From positions 1 through 29,203 of the forward strand of contig JAZOML010000005.1 of NCBI GenBank assembly GCA_045653945.1: a DNA stretch of 29,203 bases, given 5' to 3'. Positions 15,102-21,569 of the stretch are shown piece by piece (position 1 is the first letter of the stretch; each line of letters opens with the position of its first letter). The DNA is from SIG673 sp045653945 (lineage in GTDB: Bacteria; Bacillota; Clostridia; Oscillospirales; CAG-272). The notes beneath the pieces were generated by a model. That model made no database searches. It was not told where the DNA came from and saw only the letters and a program-made list of their open reading frames with translations. Made by a program: the position numbers and the translations under genes.

Positions 15102-16174
15102 AAAATCAAAAAAAAGACCGCAAGCATCAGTTTTCCCTTATACTGATGTTTGCGTTTGCGATATTTACGATACTTCTTACCGCAATAACAATAGCGAGCG
15201 TGTCGGTTGGACTGTTTGCAAAATTTGAAATTATCGGAACTACCGAGAAGCTTGATTTATTTACTATAATTGTTCTGATGGTTGCAATAAGCACTATTCT
15301 CGGTACAGGAATTTCGTTTTTTGTTATGAAATTTCCTCTTAGGCCGTTTAATAAGCTTGCAAGCTGTATGAAGGAACTTTCACTTGGCGATTACTCTGTA
15401 AGACTTGAATATACGGGGATGATAAACGAAATGCAAAGTTTTAATGAGCTTTCAACAAGCTTTAACAAGCTTGCAACGGAACTACAAAACAATCAAATGC
15501 TACGAAGCGACTTTATTAATAATTTTTCACACGAATTTAAAACCCCTATAGCCTCAATACTCGGATTTGCCCGCTTACTTCAAAAAGGTGAGCTGACCGA
15601 GGAAGAAAAGAAACAATATATAGATGCTATTGAAGAAGAGGCAAGACGCCTTTCCGCAATGGCTATGAACGTTTTAAATCTCACGAAGGTCGAAAAGCAG
15701 GAGATACTAAACGACGTCTGCGAGTTTAATTTGTCTGAGCAGGTACGCTATTGTGTGCTCTTACTTGAAGATAAATGGACTAAAAAAAATATCTCGCCTA
15801 TTCTTGATTTTGAAGAATTTACGGTTGAAGGAAATGAGGAGCTTTTAATACAGGTTTGGATAAATTTAATAGATAATGCGGTTAAATTTTCATCAACTGA
15901 TTCTGAAATTTCTCTTGAAATCGGTGAAAACGATAATCAAGTTATTGTATCTATTGCAAACGGCGGATACGAAATTCCTGAGGATAAGCTTAATAAAATA
16001 TGGTCGAGATTTTATCAAGCGGATGAATCTCACTCATCCGAAGGAAACGGTATAGGTCTTGCAATTGTAAAGCGAGTTGTAGAGCTTCATAGTGGAAGCG
16101 TTAATGTTAAAAGCGAAAACGGACAAACGGTATTTACGGTAGTTTTACCCAAAAAACAAACGGAGGAAAAATAA
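15098..16174 (+). CDS. Sensor histidine kinase with HAMP domain
   Basis: The 358-residue kinase has two membrane helices (about 13-40 and 54-78) with only a short extracytoplasmic loop of about 14 residues, so it may sense the membrane itself rather than a soluble ligand. A HAMP linker (about 79-132) leads to the HisKA domain with H145 in NFSHEFKTPIAS. The ATPase domain has the N box WINLIDNAVKFS and the G box GNGIGLAIVKRVVELHSG. It phosphorylates the preceding response regulator. The ATG overlaps the regulator's stop. Its own stop overlaps the plsY start by one base. Confidence 0.93.
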   Translation: MKNQKKDRKHQFSLILMFAFAIFTILLTAITIASVSVGLFAKFEIIGTTEKLDLFTIIVLMVAISTILGTGISFFVMKFPLRPFNKLASCMKELSLGDYSVRLEYTGMINEMQSFNELSTSFNKLATELQNNQMLRSDFINNFSHEFKTPIASILGFARLLQKGELTEEEKKQYIDAIEEEARRLSAMAMNVLNLTKVEKQEILNDVCEFNLSEQVRYCVLLLEDKWTKKNISPILDFEEFTVEGNEELLIQVWINLIDNAVKFSSTDSEISLEIGENDNQVIVSIANGGYEIPEDKLNKIWSRFYQADESHSSEGNGIGLAIVKRVVELHSGSVNVKSENGQTVFTVVLPKKQTEEK

Positions 16175-16815
16175 TGAAGTACTTAATTTGCGCCTTAATC
16201 GGCTATTTTATCGGAGTAATAAATCCGGCATATTTTATTGGGAAAATTAATGGCCGTGATATAAGAAAAGAAGGTTCACGCAATGCAGGAGGCTCTAATG
16301 CGCTCATAATTTTCGGAAAGGCGGTTGGCTTTTTTTGCATAGCATTTGATATATGCAAGGCAATAATTGCAGTTATCGTAGTACAAGCAATATTTCCCGA
16401 CGTTACACACGCATTTGCGGTCTCGGTTGCAGGTACGGCTTGTATCATCGGACATATGTTCCCATTTTATTTAAAATTTAAAGGCGGAAAGGGAACTGCA
16501 TCTCTTGGTGGTATGGTTATAATATACGATTGGCGAGTCGCACTTGCATTTCTTGGTGCTGAAATTATTATCGTATTATTAAGCGACTACCTTTGTTTGC
16601 TGCCTATAACGCTTTCTACTGCATTTCCCGTTGTTTTCGGCATTATGGAATCCGACGTTACTGGAGCAATGATTATTTTTATTTCAACAATTGCAATACT
16701 CCTTAAAAACATAGAAAATATAATTAGAATATCAAAGGGAACTGAGGCTCATTTCAGCTTCCTTTGGAATAAAAATAAAGAAATAGAGCGTGTTCAAAAC
16801 GCTCAAAACAAATAA
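16174..16815 (+). CDS. plsY: Glycerol-3-phosphate acyltransferase PlsY
   Basis: PlsY is an integral membrane enzyme that moves the acyl group from acyl phosphate to glycerol-3-phosphate, the first step of phospholipid synthesis in Gram-positives. The 213 residues hold several membrane helices. The glycine-rich loops are GSRNAGGSN at 34-42 (family GSGNxGATN, with Arg in the third position) and GHMFPFYLKFKGGKGT at 93-108. The start ATG overlaps the kinase stop (TAATG), with GGAGGA upstream. Being the third gene of a two-component operon suggests that membrane lipid synthesis responds to this sensor. The lysine-rich tail after the last helix is longer than usual. Confidence 0.9.
   Translation: MKYLICALIGYFIGVINPAYFIGKINGRDIRKEGSRNAGGSNALIIFGKAVGFFCIAFDICKAIIAVIVVQAIFPDVTHAFAVSVAGTACIIGHMFPFYLKFKGGKGTASLGGMVIIYDWRVALAFLGAEIIIVLLSDYLCLLPITLSTAFPVVFGIMESDVTGAMIIFISTIAILLKNIENIIRISKGTEAHFSFLWNKNKEIERVQNAQNK
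16786..16804 (-). terminator. Possible terminator for the leftward GNAT/DUF2156 pair
   Basis: GAGCGT and ACGCTC form a stem around a seven-base loop. Read leftward it is followed by a T-rich stretch (TATTTCTTTATTTTT). It lies inside the end of plsY, so the two convergent transcripts overlap. The stem is short. Confidence 0.4.
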
Positions 16816-16816
16816 A

Positions 16817-17572
16817 TCAGTCAAGAACGTGCCCAAAGTAAGTGGGCGTTTGAATTTCTTCAAATTTGTAAATCATAGTAAAAGGCTTTTGGTTACCAAC
16901 GCCTCGGAAAATACCTTGCTCATACCCAAGTGCTGCAAGAATTTTCGGGGCGTTTTTTGTATTTCCAAGTATTTCGGAAGTATAGAGAACACCGTCCTGT
17001 TCCTTTACACAAACAATAAAATCATCACCGGAATAGAAGCTCGAAAATGTAGCTAGAAAATCAGTTGTTTCTTTTTCCTGAATAACACCGCCAAAAGGTA
17101 AATATGCTTTGCGAAGTGAGTTGTACTCTTCTGTGCTAATTTGTTTTAATTCAACTGTTTCATTTGCTTTAAAGCATTGAAATTCGCTAGTGTATGTTGC
17201 ATTTTCGTAACCAAGTCGGCGGTAAAATTCAAACAAACTGTCATTTGCCGGGCAAAGCATAGCGGCACAGTAGCCGTTTTCCCTCAAAAATGCGTGTGTA
17301 TCACGCATAAGTGCGGTGCAGTATCCCTTGCCCTGTTCTTTTTTTTCGGTAGCAATCGCATAAAGATATGCGATTTTTTTGCCCTGAAATTCGGCATCAA
17401 ACCAATAAAGAGCAGCCTTTACTGATTTGTCAACCGTTAATACTCTGCAGCGGTTTTCGGAATATGCAACATCAAAAAAACGGTCAAGAAATTCGTTTTC
17501 ATCACCAAAAGCCTCCGCCCATAGTGAGCGAAGGCTTGGTATTTGCATTTCGTTTGGTTCATTAATAATCAT
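16817..17572 (-). CDS. GNAT-family N-acetyltransferase
   Basis: This 251-residue protein has a GNAT fold. The acetyl-CoA-binding segment is AIATEKKEQGKGYCTALM and the downstream signature is FEFYRRLGYENA. The C-terminal half (from about residue 130) is a second, less conserved region that resembles the tails of two-domain GNAT proteins. The substrate is unknown. I chose the ATG at 17572, reading MIINEPNEMQ, preceded by GAGGACGG; an upstream TTG at 17584 is also open. It begins 11 bases inside the DUF2156 gene, so the pair is translationally coupled. Confidence 0.8.
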   Translation of the reverse strand: MIINEPNEMQIPSLRSLWAEAFGDENEFLDRFFDVAYSENRCRVLTVDKSVKAALYWFDAEFQGKKIAYLYAIATEKKEQGKGYCTALMRDTHAFLRENGYCAAMLCPANDSLFEFYRRLGYENATYTSEFQCFKANETVELKQISTEEYNSLRKAYLPFGGVIQEKETTDFLATFSSFYSGDDFIVCVKEQDGVLYTSEILGNTKNAPKILAALGYEQGIFRGVGNQKPFTMIYKFEEIQTPTYFGHVLD

Positions 17573-18494
17573 ATCCGTCCTCAAGTAGACATACCCAACA
17601 CTTTCTTATTTGATGATGAGGGTGATAGCTTTTCTTTGCCTTTCTTAGTCCTTCAAGCCCCATATCCTCCTCGCGGTCAAGGAATTTAATATCTCTATAT
17701 TTATCCCTGATATAACGCGCAAATTCGCAGTTGATAACGGTATATGCACCGCTTACACCCGAAAGCGCTTTTTCAAAATGAACGTCGAGAGTGTCATAGG
17801 ATAAACGACTGCCAATAGTCATAGCGAGCGCTTTGCTGCCGTCAAGAAGTATAAGTCCGTCAAGCCCAAGCTCAAAGTAGTGATTGAACGCCTTTTCAAG
17901 TGCCGCACGCTCCATATGAAAATCGGAATTTGGATTTTCTGAGATTTTTTCGTAAAACCAAGCGTTTGCAACGTTTCTTGCGAGGTCAATGTTTTCTTTA
18001 CATATCGGCTCAATCGTATAAGACGGATGCTCAGAGCAAAAACGGTTAATGTGATTTCTTTTGGCGTTGTATTTCTTGCCCGTCAGGTCTGCAAGGTCAT
18101 TTATATCGTAAACGTAGTCAAATCCACCCTCATCGCAGTGAAAACGGAATTTTCCCGGAAATAAACTGTTGATAATTTCAGCCTCGCTTTCCAAAACACC
18201 CGTTATTCGACAGGGAATTCCTCTTGCTTTTGCATCGGCAATAATACTGTCAATAGCCGGCTTTTTATCTCCCTTACCGACAGGAAATGGATAAACAGTC
18301 CTACGACTGAATTGCGAAAAAAAGAGAATATTTCCGTCTTTTTCGCAAAAGCTCTGCCTTCCCCATAAATAAAGATTAGCAAAGGAATACTCACAACCTC
18401 TAATCTCACTGTTAAAAAGATATTTTTCGTATAACTGCTTGTCCTCAACCTTAAAAGGCTTAAAGTCAAGCATTTTTTCTTTAATATCCGCCAT
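17562..18494 (-). CDS. DUF2156 (LPG-synthetase C-terminal-like) acyl/aminoacyltransferase fold protein
   Basis: The 310 residues match the soluble double-GNAT DUF2156 module found at the C-terminus of phosphatidylglycerol lysyltransferase (MprF). Visible signatures are CEYSFANLYLWG near 34-45, KRNHINRFCSEHP near 144-156 and DIKFLDREEDMGLEGLRKAK near the end. There is no membrane flippase part, as is common in stand-alone clostridial copies. Whether it transfers amino acids or acyl groups is unknown. The ATG at 18494 is preceded by AAAGGTG. Coupling to a GNAT gene suggests that the pair modify related substrates. Confidence 0.85.
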   Translation of the reverse strand: MADIKEKMLDFKPFKVEDKQLYEKYLFNSEIRGCEYSFANLYLWGRQSFCEKDGNILFFSQFSRRTVYPFPVGKGDKKPAIDSIIADAKARGIPCRITGVLESEAEIINSLFPGKFRFHCDEGGFDYVYDINDLADLTGKKYNAKRNHINRFCSEHPSYTIEPICKENIDLARNVANAWFYEKISENPNSDFHMERAALEKAFNHYFELGLDGLILLDGSKALAMTIGSRLSYDTLDVHFEKALSGVSGAYTVINCEFARYIRDKYRDIKFLDREEDMGLEGLRKAKKSYHPHHQIRKCWVCLLEDGYDY

Positions 18495-18598
18495 TTTTCA
18501 CCTTTAAATAATATTTTATACTTAAATTATAATTTATTATTTTAATTATGTCAATAAGATATTCAAAAATGTTGAAATTAAAAGATAGTGTATAGGTA

Positions 18599-18627
18599 TT
18601 GCACAATGTAACTAAATGTGATATAAT
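18599..18627 (+). promoter_or_regulatory. Promoter of rtcB
   Basis: TTGCAC at 18599-18604, a 17-bp spacer and a perfect TATAAT at 18622-18627, 33 bases before the ATG. Confidence 0.75.
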
Positions 18628-18660
18628 TAAATAAACAAACTTTAATTTAAGGAATAAGCT

Positions 18661-19860
18661 ATGATAAAAATCACAGGCTCAAAGACTGAGGCGATTATCT
18701 ACACCGACGTTGTAGATGAAGGCGCAATCAAACAAATAAAGGCTATGACCGATAACGTAGTTTACGAGGGACAAAAAATCCGTGTAATGCCCGACGTACA
18801 CGCAGGTAATGCTGCCACAGTAGGTACGACTGTAACTATAAATGGCAAGGCTATACCAAATGCGGTTGGCGTTGATATCGGCTGCGGTATGGAAACTGTT
18901 AAGCTTTTGGAAAAGGAAATAGACTTTGAAAAGCTTGACAAGCTGATTTATGATAAAATACCCTCGGGAAGAAATTTTAGAGCCGAGCCCCACAAACTTT
19001 CAAGTGAAATTGACCTTTCTAAGCTTAAATGCTACCGAGAAATCAAAAGTGAACAGGCATATAAAAGCATCGGTACTCTCGGTGGCGGAAATCACTTTAT
19101 AGAGGTTGATAAGGACGAGAATGGAAGCCTTTATCTTGTTGTTCACTCAGGAAGCCGACATCTTGGCGTTGAGGTGGCAAGTTACTATCAGTCGGAGGCA
19201 TTTAGACACCTTTGCGGCTGTTCTAAAATTCAACTTAAAAAGTTAATCGATGACCTTAGAGCTGAGGGGCGTTTTGATGAAATTCAAACTGCAATCAATC
19301 AGGCAAAAAAGAATAATGTTGATATAAATCCTGCTGATGCCTACCTTGAAGGAGAGCTTTTTGAGGACTATATTCACGATATGAAGCTTGTTCAACAATT
19401 TGCGACACTTAATAGAAAAGCTATGATTGACGAAATCGTTTCCGGGATGGATTTTCACATAACGGAGCAATTTACTACTGTACATAACTACATTGATACT
19501 GATAGTATAATATTAAGAAAAGGTGCAGTTTCAGCAAAATATGACGAAATTTTGCTAATTCCTATCAATATGCGTGATGGTAGCCTGATTTGTAAAGGTA
19601 AAGGAAACGCCGACTGGAATTTCAGCGCCCCACACGGAGCAGGTAGACTTATTAGTAGAGGAAAAGCCCGTGCAACACTTGATATGGACGAATATCAAAA
19701 GCAAATGCAGGGTATTTACACAACGTCAGTTAACACTAACACCCTTGACGAAGCTCCAATGGCATATAAGAGTATGCAGGATATAGTTGATAATATTGAG
19801 CCGACAGTTGAAATCCTTAAAAGGATAGTGCCTGTTTATAATTTCAAGGCTAGTGAGTAA
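18661..19860 (+). CDS. rtcB: RtcB-family RNA ligase
   Basis: RtcB joins 2',3'-cyclic phosphate (or 3'-phosphate) RNA ends to 5'-hydroxyl ends using Mn2+ and GTP, acting in RNA repair. The 399 residues carry the family metal and guanylation motifs: NAVGVDIGCGM with D72 and C75, GTLGGGNHFIE (N144, H145), VHSGSRHLG (H162) and SAPHGAGR with H325, the expected guanylated histidine. The length is short compared with the about 480 residues of RtcA-linked RtcB, but normal for the shorter bacterial clade. No rtcA, archease or RtcR is nearby. AAGGAA lies upstream of the ATG. It is the last chromosomal gene before the tRNA-Pro attachment site. Confidence 0.92.
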   Translation: MIKITGSKTEAIIYTDVVDEGAIKQIKAMTDNVVYEGQKIRVMPDVHAGNAATVGTTVTINGKAIPNAVGVDIGCGMETVKLLEKEIDFEKLDKLIYDKIPSGRNFRAEPHKLSSEIDLSKLKCYREIKSEQAYKSIGTLGGGNHFIEVDKDENGSLYLVVHSGSRHLGVEVASYYQSEAFRHLCGCSKIQLKKLIDDLRAEGRFDEIQTAINQAKKNNVDINPADAYLEGELFEDYIHDMKLVQQFATLNRKAMIDEIVSGMDFHITEQFTTVHNYIDTDSIILRKGAVSAKYDEILLIPINMRDGSLICKGKGNADWNFSAPHGAGRLISRGKARATLDMDEYQKQMQGIYTTSVNTNTLDEAPMAYKSMQDIVDNIEPTVEILKRIVPVYNFKASE

Positions 19861-19883
19861 ATTAACTATCACATCAATAAAAA

Positions 19884-19916
19884 AATCCCCAACCGAAAAA
19901 TCGGTTGGAAATTTTT
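19884..19916 (+). terminator. Rho-independent terminator of rtcB
   Basis: CCAACCGA (19889-19896) pairs with TCGGTTGG (19901-19908) around AAAA, followed by AAATTTTT. It stops one base before the tRNA fragment. Confidence 0.85.
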
Positions 19917-19917
19917 A

Positions 19918-19962
19918 TGGTCGAGATGACAGGATTCGAACCTGCGGCTTCCACGTCCCGAA
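19918..19962 (-). other. 3' fragment of tRNA-Pro(CGG): attachment site (att) of an integrated element
   Basis: Read on the minus strand, the 45 bases run from an anticodon loop TTCGGGA (anticodon CGG, proline), through the 3' anticodon-stem strand and variable loop, the T arm GCAGG-TTCGAAT-CCTGT and the acceptor strand CATCTCG, to discriminator A and CCA. The 5' half of the tRNA is absent: just upstream of the loop the sequence is TTTTACGG, which cannot pair with the CGTGG stem strand. A 3' half-tRNA with intact CCA is the hallmark of site-specific integration into a tRNA gene. The intact gene should stand at the other end of the element, beyond the right edge of the window. Confidence 0.85.
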
Positions 19963-19968
19963 CCGTAA

Positions 19969-20041
19969 AAGCCTTGTAAAATAAGCACTTTCGGGTGATT
20001 TTCAATGCTTTCGTATCGGAAATCGATGCTTTCCAAGGCTT
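19969..20041. repeat. Short repeats next to the att site, candidate recombinase arm sites
   Basis: Inverted AAGCCTTG (19969-19976) and CAAGGCTT (20034-20041) enclose two direct copies, TCAATGCTTTC (20002-20012) and TCGATGCTTTC (20023-20033), identical at 10 of 11 bases and spaced 21 bases apart. This pattern beside an att core is what arm-type integrase or excisionase sites look like. The rest of the gene-free stretch 19863-20329 holds the terminator, the tRNA fragment and a leftward promoter. Confidence 0.4.
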
Positions 20042-20104
20042 CATAGCACACTGTGTCCACGTAGTCCGAAGCCGTAGATGGTCAAAGGTGTGGTCAGAGC
20101 CGAT

Positions 20105-20140
20105 TTATACGGGAACTCGCGCACCTGATCGAAGAAGCAT
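20105..20140 (-). CDS. Possible 11-codon leader ORF
   Basis: A perfect AGAAGGAG (20156-20149) stands eight bases before an ATG at 20140 that opens MLLRSGARVPV and stops. It sits just downstream of the leftward promoter. It may be a leader peptide, the stump of a gene separated by recombination, or chance. Confidence 0.25.
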   Translation of the reverse strand: MLLRSGARVPV

Positions 20141-20161
20141 TTCGTCGCTCCTTCTGCTAAT

Positions 20162-20190
20162 AGTATAGCATACATTCAAAATGATTGCAA
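20162..20190 (-). promoter_or_regulatory. Outward-facing promoter near the element end
   Basis: On the minus strand TTGCAA (20190-20185), a 17-bp spacer and TATACT (20167-20162) with TGC before it (extended -10). It points left, out of the element through the att site. In a circular form it would read into the opposite end of the element. Confidence 0.6.
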
Positions 20191-20329
20191 GGCCTCTGCT
20201 CAAAATGCAGAATTTGCGGTGCAGTAGTCAAAGAAAACGCCCGGCGAAAAAAGTTGAAATTGTTTCAAAAAGGTCTGGACTTTATCCCCCTTCTGTGATA
20301 TTGTTGTGTGCTGACAGGAGGTGCAGTCC

Positions 20330-20596
20330 ATGAAAAGTATCATAAAGGAATTATGGCGAGGAAACGTCATGCCGCCCGAGGACGGCAGACAGAACACTCC
20401 CGAGATGCAACAGCTGTTAGAATATATCAGCAGACACAACGATGACTTGCTCAAAACGATGACGGACGAGCAGAAGGAGATCTTCGAAAAGTTCCACGAT
20501 TGCTGGAGCGAGTATGCAAGCCTTTCGGATGAAGCATTGTTCGAATATGCCTTCAAACTCGGCATGCAGATTGCAATTGAAGTTCTGTCAGAGTAA
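20330..20596 (+). CDS. DUF6809-family small protein
   Basis: This 88-residue acidic helical protein opens MKSIIKELWRGNVMPPE and ends YAFKLGMQIAIEVLSE, the pattern of DUF6809 proteins common on clostridial mobile elements. The function is unknown. No membrane segment or enzyme motif is visible. The ATG at 20330 is preferred because AGGAGGTG at 20315-20322 stands seven bases upstream; a GTG at 20321 overlaps that site. Its GC-richer codon use (CTC, GAC, GAG, GGC) differs from the cargo operon that follows and resembles the last gene of the window, so it belongs to the element backbone. Confidence 0.75.
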   Translation: MKSIIKELWRGNVMPPEDGRQNTPEMQQLLEYISRHNDDLLKTMTDEQKEIFEKFHDCWSEYASLSDEALFEYAFKLGMQIAIEVLSE

Positions 20597-20686
20597 AAAA
20601 CGTGAGCAAACAGTTTCGCTCTTCATCGACAGGCAAAACTATCATAAAATGTTTACATATATTTGCCATAAATTGTGCATAACCAC

Positions 20687-20715
20687 TTGACAATTTCGCC
20701 TGGGCGAAGTATAAT
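20687..20715 (+). promoter_or_regulatory. Consensus promoter with embedded operator, cargo operon
   Basis: A perfect TTGACA (20687-20692), exactly 17 bases and a perfect TATAAT (20710-20715). The spacer holds the palindrome TTCGCCTGGGCGAA (20695-20708). A protein bound there would block RNA polymerase, so this is a strong promoter likely held off by a repressor. The small HTH protein encoded next is the natural candidate. Confidence 0.85.
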
Positions 20716-20751
20716 TATAGTGTCGAATTATAAGTAAAATAAGGGGATATT

Positions 20752-20925
20752 ATGGATTTTAACTATATTTCCACGAAAGAAGCCGCAAAATTACTTGGCG
20801 TAACCGAAAGATACGTCCAGATGCTTTGCAAAGAAGGCAAGATTGAGGGCGCGGTCAAATTTAACGATCAGGGAGTTTGGCTGATACCACAAAAATCTAT
20901 TTGCGAGCAGTTGAAAGCAAAATAG
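20752..20925 (+). CDS. Small helix-turn-helix protein (excisionase/MerR-like HTH)
   Basis: The 57-residue protein opens MDFNYISTKEAAKLLGVTER, continuing YVQMLCKEGKIEG, the HTH_17/excisionase pattern (tKEAAxLLgVtxryVqxlckeGkI). It then has a short beta wing ending in VWLIPQKS. Such proteins bind DNA as excisionases or small regulators. AGGGGA stands about eight bases before the ATG. It is the first gene after the consensus promoter with the embedded palindrome, which points to autoregulation of the operon. An excisionase role is the main alternative because it lies near an att site. It ends 16 bases before the phosphoribosyltransferase-like gene. Confidence 0.8.
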   Translation: MDFNYISTKEAAKLLGVTERYVQMLCKEGKIEGAVKFNDQGVWLIPQKSICEQLKAK

Positions 20926-20941
20926 TTGTAGATGAAGTATT

Positions 20942-21565
20942 ATGTGTATGTATAAGAATGTGGATGATTTTTATTTAATGTCCTGGGATGAATATCAAGG
21001 GATAGTTGACAAACTCTCATGCTCTATATCCAAATATAAAAATGACAACGGTATTTCTTTTGATTTTATTGTTCCTATATTAAGAGGGGGCGGAACTTTG
21101 GCAATTTCGCTTTCACTTAGATTAAATGTGTTTGGTGTTTTTCCTGCACAGTATAAATATATGCATGAAGATAACGATAAATCGATATATAAAGCACATG
21201 AATTGTTCTTTTCATTAGAACTATTAGAGGATAAACAAAAAGAATATCACATATTGGTTACTGAAGGAAACCACTGTACTGGGCAGACATCGCAAATGTG
21301 TCTTGATCGCATTAAAGCAGTGCTACCCAATGCAAAAATCTTCTATGCTTCTGTCGGTCGTGACTATTCATACATAAAAAAGTTGAATCATACGATATAT
21401 GAGTGGTATGGGTGTTTAACTAATGAATCGGAAACGCTTACACAAAGCGAGTGTGCTGAAATGTCTGTAATAAGTAAATTCGTTGTTTATCCATGGGAAA
21501 ATGTAGAGGAAGAGCTTGAAGAAGTCAATGCCAGTATGATATACCACAATAATAAAACGGAGTGA
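20942..21565 (+). CDS. Phosphoribosyltransferase-fold protein with altered PRPP loop
   Basis: The 207-residue protein follows the type I phosphoribosyltransferase plan: an N-terminal helix MSWDEYQGIVDKLSCSI, then a strand and loop DFIVPILRGGGTLAISLSLRL (residues 41-61), as in hypoxanthine/xanthine enzymes. The PRPP-binding loop at 105-116 reads LVTEGNHCTGQT instead of the usual acidic pair followed by xxTGxT: the two acids become T and E and the loop carries N, H and C. It may use a modified ligand, or act as a sensor. The start is the ATG at 20942 or the ATG at 20948; no strong ribosome-binding site is seen, so coupling to the HTH gene is likely. It ends four bases before the radical SAM gene. 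Confidence 0.72.
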   Translation: MCMYKNVDDFYLMSWDEYQGIVDKLSCSISKYKNDNGISFDFIVPILRGGGTLAISLSLRLNVFGVFPAQYKYMHEDNDKSIYKAHELFFSLELLEDKQKEYHILVTEGNHCTGQTSQMCLDRIKAVLPNAKIFYASVGRDYSYIKKLNHTIYEWYGCLTNESETLTQSECAEMSVISKFVVYPWENVEEELEEVNASMIYHNNKTE

Positions 21566-21569
21566 ACAT

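Noticed and set aside
19869..20060. A 63-codon leftward frame through the tRNA region.
   Set aside because: Its middle (GSRRFESCHLDH) is the well-known false translation of a tRNA T arm and acceptor end; no ribosome-binding site.
20041..20175. A 44-codon leftward frame next to the att site.
   Set aside because: It starts upstream of the -10 box, has no ribosome-binding site and no recognisable protein; an 11-codon frame with a perfect site fits the signals better.
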